A DNA stretch of 64,000 nt from Artocarpus heterophyllus (GCA_025403435.1 CM046350.1:20716324-20780323), one strand, 5' to 3'. Numbered from the stretch's first letter, positions 49,036-61,883 are shown. Translations and numbers: made by a program. The notes: generated from the sequence alone by a model not told the origin.

Positions 49036-49965
49036 AGGGATGTTTGCAGGTGATATGCGTAGTTTTTTTTTTCTTTAAACCACCAATCAAACTCAAAATA
49101 AATTTTATTTTTGAACGGTTTAGGCGGTTTGATATTTTTTATAAAACCAAACTAAACCAAATCACTCAAAATAGTTTGGATAGTTTGGTTTGGGTGGTTT
49201 ATGCTTAAAATTAATTTTTTAAATATTTAACCAATATTATAAAATGTCAAAAAGTCTACCCTTTCAAGTATTAATATGAACCAAAAACCAAACTAAAAAA
49301 TCATAGTAATACAAATCAAAGTTCATAATAACCAAACTGAAAAATAAAAAATACAACTAAATAACATAAGACAATACAATAAAATTTTTTAAATTTGAAT
49401 TAAAGCTTTTCACCAGTGTCAATAAACCTCTAGTCCTACTAATATCTTTAATGACACCGTGATGAGTTAGTCCAATGGTGGAGAGAGATGATGTGATAGT
49501 GATGGCATGGTAAGTAGGCAGTGGCGGTACAAAAAGAAGACATTGATCATTAGATAGGGGAGGCTAGAGTTCCATTCCATGAATTAGTCTTAGTCGTATA
49601 TGTTAGTTCTTTAATTTGATTTTTGTTTTTTTGGATTCTAATGACGATGATTAAAAGAAGTATAATTATAAAGTGTAGAAATTAAGATTTATCTTATATG
49701 AGTAGAAATTCTTGTAGTAACTAATGAAAAAAAAAATAATAAAAGTTTTCATATAAAAAAATATTTTAAAAATAAAAATTTTATAATATGGCTGTTTGGT
49801 GGACGATTTGGGCGATTTAGAAGTTCAAACTACTAACCAAACTACCTAAAATATTTATGTAAAAAACCATTCAAATCGACAAAAATTAAAACAAAAACTA
49901 CCAGTTTGATTGAAATTAGTGGATTTTTTAAAACATTTATAGTTAAAATCCGGTCTAAGGTTGCA
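49036..49965. mobile_element. Probable hAT-like element with GGTTTGGT subterminal repeats
   Basis: The left part has ATAGTTTGGTTTGGGTGG and the like; the right part has TTTGGTGGACGATTTGG and AACCAAACTACC. Such subterminal repeats are usual in non-autonomous hAT elements. The terminal repeats are too eroded to define, and the coordinates are approximate. Confidence 0.4.
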
Positions 49966-51057
49966 TATATGAAGGCTTTTAAATCATTAATCAATATGGA
50001 GTAATTAGATAAGGGAATCCATACAAAACATAAGAAATTAAATACGCCCCCTATCTTCCTGTTTTCTCACCTAAGATATGTACCATTTTTTCATTCTTAT
50101 TTCCGTTTTCCATTTTTTATTAAATAGAGCCTTAAAGCCCGCACAAGAAACAAAAGTATCAAATATATCGTTCTTTATCAAATATAGTGAATTTAAAAGA
50201 ATTTTTGTGAACTATTTACAATTTGTTTCTTTATGGCGATAGACTTAACGTGAGATAGGTGGTCTTCCGGGTCTTCTTTTATGTAATGGCTCATCCTCAC
50301 CAATTTATTGAAAAGTATACAGCAGCTTTTTTGGCAATTTTGTGTAAGAGAGATTGTAATATATCTCTCAAATATTTGTAGTCAAAAGTCACACATGTAA
50401 ATATAGAATATATGTATTTTTCAAGTGTTTTGAAATTAATGTCTAGCGCCTCGGTGCCAAAAAAATGGTACAGCAGCGCTTGCCCGAATTTGTTGATGTT
50501 TTTAAGATGTGTGATTTTGAATTGTTTCGGACTGTTGTGTTGAGTGGTTGTATGCTTCGTACAAAAATGAATACCTATTGCAAATATATATCTATCTATT
50601 GTAATAATTATGCTGTTTCACGAAAGAATGCCTTTACGAGAAATGTTGCATGAGTTAAAATGGCTATGTTCGTTTATGAAAATACGCCCCTAAGTCTTTG
50701 TTAATACTCCAGAATTTTTCATTTCATAATCTTGTTCTGGAATACCATATTATTGCAAGATATAGTGTTTAGGGTTTGTTGTATCTTGGGACAATTTACC
50801 ACAAAACCCGTTAGTAAACTTTGTATTGGAGGCAAATAAAACCTTAAAAAAGTATTCTTATACACCTCAAACTCAACTCTTGTTCCTAGATTTTCTCACT
50901 TCTTTGTTCAGATTTCTACCCAATTTTCTTCCACACTTTGTGCATCACGAATGATACAAAACATTTTTATGCAAACTCCACGTATAACGGATATACTTGC
51001 TAATTGATGATTTCCAGGAGTCAAATGAAATTCAAATTACATTAATAATCGGTATTC
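49966..51057. other. 3' flank of the membrane-helical protein gene
   Basis: No gene. A 62-codon frame at 50465-50653 is Cys-rich with no recognisable family. The part near 51000 should include the 3' untranslated region of the neighbouring gene. Confidence 0.4.
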
Positions 51058-53658
51058 TTATTTTTTAGATTTCCAACCAATACTACTCTTGATGTTCTTT
51101 GCCTTTGCGCTGTTAATGTCGTCTTTGAGCCTCTTCACGATCTTCTTAAACTCGTCAAAGTTTGTCGCCAGTTTACAGATTCCATATCCTTCCATGCATT
51201 CTTGCATGCTTTCTTTGAAGCTAGGAGGGTCAACAATGTCCTCTCTCATTTCGTTGAATTTTTCCCAACATTTCTTTGCCTCTTCTTCAAACCTTGGGCT
51301 CTCTGAAGCGACCCAGATGACAGCCTATCAGATTCATACACGTACACACCAAAATACAAACAACTAATTAGAGTTATGTTATTAAGATCATTTTCACCTC
51401 CCCTCTTTTGAGTAATTAGAAGAAATGACGGGTATCAAATCCCAAAGATGATTTTTACAAGAAGTTTCTAAAATCATTGAGTTTAACCTTTCATGGTGAA
51501 AAAATAACAAATTACCACGAATATCCCTTTAGTTTATTCATGATACACAAATATTTTTAGATTACAAATGGATTTAAAACAAAAATTTTGCGAAGCCATT
51601 TTTTTTAAATAAGAGATTCAAACTTAAAACTAAAAAAATAAAACTATGAACTAGGAAACAAGATTGGACGTTAGAGTAAATCAATTATGAATAGTAGAAG
51701 GTGTAGCCGAGTAGATTGATGAGTTGAGAGGGGGAGAGAGACCTTTTTGTTTGCTTTTAAATTATTTCTGTAAAATATTTTCGTCTAATTTTTGAAATAG
51801 TTAATGTTCAAATAATACTTAAGTGCTGGTAATTGGTCTTATTGCCTTTTTTAAAAATAATTTACTATTCAAACGGATTTTTTAACTCTTTTAAAAAATG
51901 GAAGTGCTATTATTTTTTTTAACTAGTTAAAACCTGAGTATATTATAATATGTTAAGTAAACTCATAGCATACTATAAGAATTTTCCAGTTTCTATTTGC
52001 AAGATTAGGTTGCTTTTTGAAGAGTTTTGTTCATGTTGGCAAAACTTTCAGGGGCCTACATGAGTAATCAATGACAATTTCTTTGGTGGAAACTAAAACA
52101 ATACCTACTTGTGATTATATATCCATCTTTTAACTGTTAGATGGATATAAAAAAAAAGACTAACAAAATCTTACAATTTCAAAACATGTTTCGGAATTAC
52201 AACTCTTTCTATCCTCTCTAATAAAATGCGGAAGGACGGGACTAGTTCCGTCGTTTACTTTTCCGACTTTTCTTGGTTCCCAAGAAAGTATGTACGTGGA
52301 AAATAGAAATGTGCCATACCTTATAAAGGGGCCGACGTGCATCCGAAATCATGCTTTCGTCAGTCAAGCATTTGTAGCTGAAAGCCTTCTTGAATTCACC
52401 CTGGAATATATATATATATATATAGCAGCGTTAAGGAATACATTGGTTTGACAAAATTACTCCATTTAAATATTTCCTTCGTTACCTAATTGACTGTGTT
52501 ATTCATGTGACAGTTTTACTTATACTGCCAAAAATGTGAACTCAATAAATAATGAAACTCTAACTAATAAGTTAATTTCATTCAGTACTGTGCATGATAA
52601 TTATATCTTTTTTGGTTTTGTAATAGTAGTGCCAAAAATGTAAAATCGTAACAAAGCAATTAATAGATACCACCTTGTAGATGAGCATTTCCACAAGAAG
52701 CATCTCGATTTCGTACGCTTCGTGAATTTTTCCTCCTTTCTGGGCATTTTTCATTCCTTCTTGAAGGATTTCCACTGCTTCGGCTTCTTTTCCGCTCATT
52801 TCCAACTTTGCAACAGCCCTCTTTCGCGAAAAATACAACAAGCTGTTAGACTCTTATACATCATGTTCAGGGATTCAACTTTTCTCTCCCCTGACTCTTA
52901 TTCCTTTTATCTACTTTAATAATATCAGGCCATGACAACTAAAATGTATCATGTCATTTAAAATTTCATGTCACACTAACTAAAATATCATCACAATTAA
53001 TATGATCAAATCGTCGAATTTGTATCAAAATTCATAAAAAAGGCATGTTACACTAACCAAAATTCCTTATCACAAACTATTAGGCTGTTATACATGATAT
53101 AATATCATCCGAAGGATGTGAATATCTTTAGACTATCATATTCGCATCAAATTTTGTGTTGTTAATATTACTATAATTTGAAACTCTAATGCTAGTTATT
53201 CCAACACATGATTCACTAAAAAATAGAATATAATAAAGTGTACTCCTATTTGAGTCCAATATAATTAGTTAAAAAAATGACATTAAAAGAGGGTATACTA
53301 TCCATAAAAAAGAAAGAAAGAAAGAAAAAAAGCAAAAGTGATATGCCTAAATTACCTGCAACTTGAGAAAATCAGGGTTGTTGTCTTCAATCAAAATCTT
53401 CACTTCACACACAGCACTAGCCAATGTTTGAGCATCGGCTCGAGCTTCCTGATAATTTAACAGCCTCTCCAAGGCCAGTTTGCCTCCATGGAGGGCTGCT
53501 AGCGCAACAGACCTCTTATTAACCCGATTCTTTCCCCTTCTTCCTCTGCCCAAGTAAGCAAATGCAATGTAAGCGCCGCCAATTATAATGAAAGGTATTG
53601 CCGTCGCCGCCATTGCTCCATATCTGGTTTTCATGGTGAAATTGTTTTTACCAACCAT
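51058..53658 (-). CDS. Unknown membrane-anchored helical (TPR-like) protein, four exons
   Basis: Exons: 53658-53356, 52820-52674, 52400-52320, 51324-51058, all GT/AG and phase 0. Joined, they give 265 residues and a TAA stop. The second exon could end 3 bases later (52671), adding one Val. Residues 14-36 (AMAATAIPFIIIGGAYIAFAYL) form one membrane segment, followed by a basic GRGRRGKNRVNKR stretch, which suggests a tail facing the cytosol. The soluble part is amphipathic helices, including KLEMSGKEAEAVEILQEGMK and HEAYEIEMLLVEMLIYK, with TPR-like Ala/Gly/Leu spacing. The C-terminus is Lys-rich. I do not recognise the family. Organelle outer membrane or ER is plausible. A second in-frame ATG is at 53634. 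Confidence 0.75.
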
Positions 53659-54573
53659 TTTATGAACTCAATTATTGTAATGAAACTCACAAAGAAAAAG
53701 AAGACGAATTTAATTGTACATGTATATGTTGACCTAAGGTATTCTTTGATTAGGATTTTGTTAATATATGACTTGGTCTTAATTTGTCTCTTTTTGGTGC
53801 GAAGTAAATCCATGGTGCATGTCCAACAAACATGATATACTTATCTAAAAGACAAAGGAAGGAATTGAAAGTCAGAAAGAAGAGATGGTATCTTTTGGCT
53901 AATTGAAAAAGGAGAAAAAGCATGGAAAGCTGTAATTGAGGCATGGAAAATTTTGTTATGATTCGAGACTTGTAAAATGGATAAAGCACCTTAACGTTGG
54001 GCATGTGGCTCAAATTTGTGTTATTGGGGCCGTTGTCATTCTTTGAGTTTGGGCTACGATTGTGTTGTGGTATCTTTGAGAGTCTTTTGGTATGTCTTTT
54101 TGTCTCAGGAATTAGTGGGGTGAGGGATTATTCTGTAGACTGGGTGTACCATGTTATTTTACTTATTTGGTACACCCGATCAATAAAAAATTGACATTTA
54201 GACTATTAATTTTTGTTAGCTTTTTATAATTAGGTTTTTCCTTTTAATGTCGATTGCATTAATTATAAAGTCAAATCCATCATAATTATTTCACTTAAAT
54301 CCTTTTTCTTAATTATTTTACTTCAAACAATTTTAATTTTAATTTTAAAACATTATTTTCTTATAAGATAGCTATTATTGCATATTGACCTGAGGTTGAG
54401 TGTTACTACTTGTATAAAAAGAGACATGCCAGTAGAAGTTGTGAAAAACTGACACTATACCTTGAAGAAAAAGAAAAAGAAAAGAAACTTAAGAGAATTA
54501 TGATTCTACAAATGTTGTTAAATTTATGATTTCAAACTCTGGGACTTTATTTTGGATGTCAGTTTCATATGTC
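53659..54573. other. Upstream region of the membrane-helical protein gene
   Basis: Holds its promoter by position. Open frames here show no family resemblance. Confidence 0.4.
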
Positions 54574-55832
54574 ACCACAAGAAACAAGCATTGCTGTTGT
54601 TACTAAAAACCTCTGATTCGTCGCTAATATGCCGTCGCTAAAGCTTTGTCATTAAAAGTTTTTTACCGACGACAACATATCATTAACACATCGTCGTTAC
54701 AATTTAGTAAGGGCATAAAAATTAATGACGAGAATTTTATAAGTATACATTTTAGCGATGACATTTTTGTATTTATTGTCACTAAAAATTTCAATTTTTT
54801 TATAATTTAAATTTGAATTATTTAGTAATAAAAATGTCATTACTATAAGTTGTTTGACACAACTTATAGTGACGATATGGTCGTTGCTACTTCATAGTAA
54901 ACCATTTTATTTTAACAAATCAACTGTAAATTTTTTCATCACTAGAACTCTCTGAATTTATTTTTTTAATTTCGTGGTTTATTATATACAATTGATTATA
55001 TTTATTGTTGATGATAAAAAAGAATTGTTTATTTTTGTAGAAATTGTTTATTTATGTTTAATAAACATTCAAATTAATTAATTATATTGTAAACTAAATT
55101 AATTATGCGTAGTCATACTCCAATCAAAATAATGCAAAGTCATACTTACATATACAAATTGATTTGTACCCTAAGCCAAGCTTCTTCAACTTTGTCTTTA
55201 CCTTGTAATTCGAATTGGGTATTTGAATATCAGGAAGTAAATCTTTCTTCCTCAAAAGAGGGGAAAAAAAAAGTCAATCTTTGAACAACTTAATTCAAGA
55301 CCTTATTGGAAGCCTTATTCGTCCATTTGCGCTCCACTTTCAAATGCATCAGTTTGACTATATGATTCAATGTAGAACACGTTGAAATACCCAGATAAAG
55401 CTCCAACTCCAACACCAAGGAAGGTCTTTTCTTCGTCCTATATGAACTTCAGGAGTTATATGAATCGTCTATATATTATAGTCTTCTGTGTGCCCCATTA
55501 TATCACCTATAACTGCGCACATCTTATCGACCGGTTGAGGCACATTGTCATTCGATCTTGTGGGATCATATGGAGGTTCCTCATAATATGTCCATGCAAT
55601 AAACAATTTATGAAAGCCTTCGTCAAATACGTGCGCTTTCATGGTCTAATATTTGCATGTGCATGTTCAAGCAATCGCGACAATGACATTTTATGGTTCC
55701 ATGATTATTGACATGATTCTTGGCAACCATTGTGAATTTGGTTAAGCCTTTCCAATATGCATTCGTGGCAACCATTGTGAATTTGGTTAAGCCTTTCCAA
55801 TATGCATCAGATAGACGGTAGTTTAAATCCAA
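54574..55832. mobile_element. CACTA-like transposon remnant
   Basis: Begins with CACCACAAGAAACAAGC, close to the CACTACAAGAAA terminus of plant CACTA elements. It is followed by GTCGCTAA / TTAGCGAT words of the kind that fill CACTA subterminal regions (54625-54780). A 12+12 perfect hairpin (ACTATAAGTTGT, loop TTGAC) lies at 54842-54870. 55382-55832 may be a degraded coding part; a 45-bp tandem duplication starts at 55722 and 55767. No opposite terminus found. Confidence 0.55.
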
Positions 55833-57314
55833 CTCTTGTTGATCGGTTATTATGCATTAATTATTGATTATTATTCATTAATTATGAGTTTTTTTTTTAT
55901 GTATAACTAAATATAATTTTATTTTTTAATTATTAAGTATTACTTTTTCTATAAATATTTATTGACTAACAGTATGTCTTTTCATATTCAAAATTAAGTA
56001 ATTATTGTTTTACTTTCAATTTTAGCTTTCTATTATGTACTCTTATTAATTATTAAATATTACTTTATTTACTTTTAAATTTTCTATTAATTTCTTATCA
56101 AGTAAATTAATCACTTTTAAACATTAAAATAAATTACCTATAAAATTATGTTTTATTAGGTATTACTTACTGTCATTGAATTTATTATTCTTTTGTACTC
56201 ATTAAATGAAATAATTATTAAATATATTTTTATTAAATATTAATTTCTTTATTTTTAGTACTAATTTACTTCACATAAATTAACCTAACTTTAATAATCA
56301 GGACAAATCTCAATAATAATATATTAACATATTAATACAAAAAAAAATCCTAACAAAATTATGTCATTAAACAATATATAATTAGTAATATCAAATTAAA
56401 AAAAAAACACTCATCAATTCATATATTAAAGCACCAATTCGTAAAATATGGGGTGTTGAATGAGTAGGAGACCGGGGACGGAAAGGCAGCTTATTCGTGA
56501 CCAATTGGGCTGAAAAAGGAAGTCAGAATTACATTTGATCACACTTGGGAAAGAAAATAAGTTATTCTAATCTCTGCCTTGGAAAACAAGTAAAGAAATA
56601 AACCTAGTTGATGCAATTTTCCAAAGAATATTTCGTAAATGCACATAGAGAGCTTGCTTGTGACTTAAATAATGATGATGATGATGAGGATGATTATTAT
56701 TATTATTATTATTATTATTATGTAAGAAGCAACAACTAATTCTTCCCAACAAAACGGAGAAAAGAAAAAGAAAGAGTTGTGCTAAATACAGATATCGGCT
56801 CGGAATGTTAAGTCAGACTCCAAAATCTCTTGTTGACATGTGTCCCTCAAATTCTATTGCATATGCAACTAAAATAACTGGTCATCCTTCTACAACGTAT
56901 TTACAAAAATGTAACTATCACAACTTCTCGTTGGAATGTCTTAGTACACTTTGATGTTAGTTACTACTTTTCATTATCTATTAATTAAAAAAAAATTATT
57001 GCTACTATGTCAAATCATTTAAGCGCTGCAATTCCAACTAGTAATTTATTAATGACTAATTTTATTTAACTTTATGGATCATAACTTCGCTATTAATAAA
57101 ACAATCGAACCTAATCCAAAAAATACAACCCATATTATATTGGAGACCACAACTTTATGAGTAGTGGGTTAGAACCATAGAGATAAAAAGGATCTTTCTT
57201 TATTAATTTATGGGCACAATCATAGCAATTATTAACAATAATGATTATATGTAGATATTCATGAAATAGTACACTGCAAAATAGTTAAATGTATATAACG
57301 AAACCTATTTCGAT
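55833..57314. other. AT-rich intergenic DNA
   Basis: An (ATT)n microsatellite lies at about 56692-56720, preceded by GATGATGATGATGAGG. No gene. Confidence 0.4.
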
Positions 57315-57538
57315 GCAAAAAGATTTTGCATTTGTATGAAAAAACCATTCTCGAATATGCATATGTCAAATTTAGACTTGTTTTTTGGTTGATGACTTCA
57401 CTTTTTAAACATAGAAACGATAATCCTTTTAATTGCTACGTGAAAAAGTGAAGACATAAACCAAAAAAAAAAAAAAAGTCAAAATTTGACATATATGCTT
57501 AATGAAGAATGGTTTTCATACAAATGCAAAATCTTTGC
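57315..57538. repeat. Hairpin (fold-back) with ~95-bp arms
   Basis: The left arm starts GCAAAAAGATTTTGCATTTG and continues through ATGCATATGTCAAATTT to TTCACTTTTT. The right arm is its reverse complement, with AAAAAGTGAAG, AAATTTGACATATATGC and CAAATGCAAAATCTTTGC. The spacer is about 30 bp. Non-coding; likely a MITE or small fold-back. Confidence 0.85.
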
Positions 57539-58630
57539 TTTTAGGATTGGGGCAAAGGTTTGGATTCTAGACCAAGGTCAAAGTCAGGTTTTGACATCCA
57601 GGTTGGGTATTAGGGCTAGGGGTTAGGTCAGAGCCAAGTTTTAGGATTGGGATCGATTTTTGAAACTAGCTAGGGTTAAGGTCATGTTTTGAAACCGGGG
57701 TTCGAGCTAGGTTTTGAGACCAAAGGTCAGGTGTTGAAGTGGTAGTCAGGTTTCAGAATTAGGGTCAAGATAAAAAATATGGTCGGGTTTTGGGGTTGAG
57801 TTAAGATTCGATATTGAGGTTAGATGTTGGGTTTGGAGACTAGGGTCGGAGTTTGGGTATAGAATTAAGGTCAGGTGTCTAGGTCCAAGATTAGGTCTGG
57901 GACCAAGTTTCAAGGTGGTGGTAGAGGTTAGTTTTGGGGTAGGGTCGGGCTCAGGATTCAAGATTAGGGTCGTATGTCAGGGTTTAGGGCTAGAGTTGGA
58001 GTCGAAGGTCGAGTTTCATGACAAATATCAGGTGTCGAGGTTCAAGGCAGAGGTCGGGTTCAAATTTTATGACCGATTGTGATTCGGTTTATAGATCGGG
58101 GTTAAGTTTTAGGGCCGACAACTCGACCCCTGACCTCAGTCCCGTACCTGACCTTAACTCCGATCTTGCAACCTAGTCCCAAAGCCCAACTTCGACTTCG
58201 GTCTTGAAACCCAGCCCATATCCTAACCCCAACACCTGTCTCAAAAACCTTACCTTACCATGACCTTGATCTCGGTCGTAAGTCTCAACCATGACCCATA
58301 CCCCAATCCTGACCCTAATCTCAAATTTTGACCCTGACCTTAGTCTCAAAACTTGACCCTAATCCTAGTATCAAAACTAGACCTCGACCCATCCCCTCGA
58401 TCTTGAATCCCAACCCTAACCCCCGTCCTGAATCTCGACCCTAAACCTAGCCCCAGGTCCCAACACTAAACTTTGATTTTGAATCTTGATCGTGAACCGT
58501 ATCTCGAAACTAGACCTGATCTGGACCCCTAGGACCTCGACACCAGACCCTTCAATCCCAAAAACCAAATTGACTCTGACCGAATCATAACCCGAATACC
58601 AACCTTGATCTTGAAATTCGACTCCAAAAA
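57539..58630. repeat. Strand-inverting degenerate minisatellite (GGTCAGGTTTTGAGA / CCTGACCTTAATCTC)
   Basis: 57539-58110 is G-rich on the plus strand, with recurring GGTCAGGTTTTG, GGGTTAGG and GGGATCG-like words. From about 58115 to 58630 the same kind of words appear complemented (ACCTGACCTTAACTCC, GACCCTAATCTCAAA, CTTGACCCTAATCC). The switch is sharp, giving a ~1.1-kb imperfect inverted array. Open frames inside are repeats of Pro, Asn, Asp and Thr and are not genes. Confidence 0.8.
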
Positions 58631-58709
58631 TATTTGCCTAATTTATTATAATTAAAATTTTAAATATTAGTACACTACAAACATGATGATAAATGTGTAT
58701 AACTGGTAG

Positions 58710-58996
58710 TGTAACGCCCCAAAATGTTTACTCTTCTTAATAAACGGCGAACGTATGTAGTACAGAAAGATGGTCGTATTCACAAGGAGGTGAAAATTTG
58801 TAACTCGACAAATTGATAAAAATAAACGTTCAAAAAGGCAAGCACTTTTTCAAATCAAAGTGTAAAATGAAATAAATATTTTTGTGGTTTTTATCTTAAC
58901 TAATTCAAAATTTAAAGCATAAAATTAAAACGGTGAAGCTTTGAGAATTCCTTGTATGTTTCGCAACTAATATGGAATTTTAACTCTAATTAATAA
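58710..58996 (+). mobile_element. Possible LTR start truncated by the Gypsy insertion
   Basis: TGTAACGCCCC at 58710 resembles the LTR starts at 10904 and 13602, but the following sequence is different. If this is an LTR, the Gypsy element at 58997 inserted 287 bp into it, and the remainder lies beyond the right edge. Confidence 0.35.
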
Positions 58997-59145
58997 TGTA
59001 ATGCCCCTTAATTCGGATGTCACAGATATCGTTACGTACTTACATTCATACATGCTTAAATAATTAAACTCATAGATAATATCAACTCAATCGTACTATA
59101 GATTTTAAAAGTACTTAAACTTACATTACCAGGATCCATTCATAC

Positions 59146-59179
<34 letters not shown>

Positions 59180-61847
59180 TTACGTTGTTTCGAAGAACAT
59201 AGTTTTAATTTTATTCCATAACATAATTTATTCGTTTATACTTAAATTATTCATGAACTTATTTAATAATAATTGATAATCAAATAGTAAAATCAAGACT
59301 TATTAAAATCTCACATTAAATCACTTTGATCATCACATCTTTGAAATCCACTTATTTCCACGGTTCGGCAGGCCGAACTTGGGACTTCGGCAAGCCGAAC
59401 AACATCGGCAAGCCGGAGCGTCTTCCACCGGCAGGCCGGCAGAAGCTTTGTAATTCGGACCAAAAATTCATCCAGGTTCGGCAGGCCGAAAAATAGATCG
59501 GTCGGCCGATCTTCTGGTCTTCGGCAGGCCGGACACGGGGTTCGACAGGCCGTCCGAGACCAAATCTACTTTGGAAGAAAAAATTTAAAACGTTCTAACT
59601 TTACGTAAAATATAACGAAAGTTCATATTTCATAAAAAATGATAAAATAACTTATAAAACCATAATATAAGTATTCTAAAAAAAAAAAAACTCAACATAT
59701 AATATGTTTAAAATATATAATTTTATTAAATCATAAATTCATTTCTTCTTGGCGTGCTTCCGGTTACAATTCATCGTTCATGTTGCTCACACGCCGTTCC
59801 ATGTCCTCCACCTATTCCATGACTTTCTTACCCTTATCTGCAACATGACATATAAAACATGAATAAGCAAATGCTTAGTAAGTACATAAAATTCTCACAA
59901 TTTAAAACATTTCATAAACATCATCATCATCATCATCATCATCGTATCATAAAAGTGCCTTAAGCACAATTTCATAGAAACATATCTTTCATAATATTGA
60001 CCATTTTAAAATTTATTCCATATATATATATATATTTTTTTATTCTTAAGGGCCCAAGTGTTGCACCATAAACATCATCATTGGCGCGCTGTCATGAGAG
60101 GAGAAGGGTAGCTAATCCCAAACCAAACATGACATCATAACATATCATTTTATAACATTGGGTGTGCAACACTTATTAGGTGATAGATATATACATAATT
60201 TTCATACTTTGAAACATACCATAATCATCATACATGCATAACTTTAAATCATGAAAAACTTTTCATAAGCAATCCTTTAAGAAAAAAAAATCATCATAAA
60301 ATCATCAGGAAAATCCTTGTAAACATATCATTAAACCTTGAAAAAGTGTCATGTTGCAGGTGAGAATGTACTTACTTTATCGATAGCTTACTTAACCTTA
60401 ATATTGCACTTGGTGACGACACCGCAGTCTCGTTGTGCTCGCTTCCTTAAGTGTCCATGCCATATATCCATTTTAAGATGCAATAAAAAATCAATACTTA
60501 TCATAAAATATCCATACACTTATCTCATATTTTAAATATTATTCAAAACCCTACATCTAAACATAATTATCTTTTAAATAAAACATTTTCGAACAATTAA
60601 TATATTTATATTTTAATTCAAAACTTCATACAAGCATCATATTATCATGCATGAAATTATTTTTTTATTATCATAAAATCTTTTAAACATACATAACATT
60701 TTATAATCAAAAATCCAGAAATAACATTTATTAAAACATTTCATAATCATAAAATACATTCATCTTACATACTCATACATAAGCATAATTAACAACTTTT
60801 CACGAAAACATCATTCTTTACCTATTGAATAATCATTACATTTTTCATACCTTCAAAATTAAACAGTAACATTTTACTGTGAGGGGTAGAAGACAGAAAT
60901 ATTCATTTTTCATAAAACGTTAAAATGACATAAAACGTGAAGAAACATCACACATAATACTCATGAGTATCATAATAAAAACACAAAACAAAACACAACA
61001 CCTAGAGAGGATATTGTAGGCGAAGTGAGGAGAAGAATTTCTTTTCAAAAATTCCAGAAAAGCCGAATTCTTACCTTGGAGTTTCTTCTCAAAATTCTTG
61101 AATTCACCAACGAAACAAAACTTTTTCTTTCAATATACTCAAAAATTTTCACGGAAGAGAGAAATTTCGTGAAGAAGAAAAGAAGAGGAAGATTAGAAAG
61201 TCAGAAAAAAAAAGTCTCAGACTTTTGAGAGAGAGAAAAAAAATTAATAAAAAGAAGAAACGTTAATTAATTTTCTTTTAACGTAATAAACATAATGAGC
61301 ATTCATGGCCTTCATTAAGTCAGAAAAATCTGACTGATAAGAGAGTGATTGGCGTGGGAAAAGAGGAAAAAGAAAAAGGAAGGTCAAACATTATCAATCT
61401 TACCTTAAATTTACCTTCTAAAAATAGAAAACCTCTTAATATAATACAAATCTATTCCTTTAATTTCCTTAACTGATAAAAACATTCCATTATTATGCCA
61501 ATTAATCACATTAATTCACCCAATTAACGTAATTAACTCAGTCATAACTCTGGAGAGATTTCTGCTGACTGTTTGTCAGCTTTGTTCGGCCTGCCGATCT
61601 GTCAATAAATGCCATAACATAAAACATTCACACATCATTGCATCATAAATAATCATATATTTATAATTTCACATGAACACTAGAGCACAACGATTCCATG
61701 CGGTCGTCACCTGTCACAAATCTTGACATAAAAAGTTAGTAACATGCACATCACATATCATATCATATAACGTTATTTATCAATAACATTCCTTAATAGC
61801 GTTACTAACTTAACGTGGTCCGTTATATAAAATAGGCGGGTGTTACA
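58997..61847 (-). mobile_element. 3' LTR of a Tekay-like Gypsy retrotransposon (family C)
   Basis: Read on the minus strand it starts TGTAACACCCGCC (61847) and ends GGGGCATTACA (58997), 2851 bp. Homologous to the solo LTR at 13602-16688. The 3'-end palindrome cluster (59360-59560) has about eight TTCGGCAGGCCGAA-type words. The 5'-end cluster is reduced to one near 61585, against five or six in the solo copy. A poly-T run of about 28 bases (59147-59174) and an ATC microsatellite (59927-59943) lie inside. Confidence 0.92.
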
Positions 61848-61861
61848 ATTCTCCCCACCTT
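61848..61861 (-). promoter_or_regulatory. Polypurine tract of the Gypsy element
   Basis: On the minus strand AAGGTGGGGAGAAT directly precedes the LTR start, which is where the plus-strand primer of an LTR retrotransposon sits. Confidence 0.85.
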
Positions 61862-61883
61862 ATAAAAGTTTTGTCCTCGAAAC

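Noticed and set aside
50465..50653. 62-codon Cys-rich frame
   Set aside because: Short, isolated, no family resemblance and no secretion signal.
57746..57961. Pro/Asn/Asp-rich repetitive open frame
   Set aside because: Translation of the minisatellite; the frame is kept only by the repeat composition.
57539..58630. Interstitial telomere repeat
   Set aside because: Words such as CCCTAA occur, but no run of the plant heptamer CCCTAAA is present.
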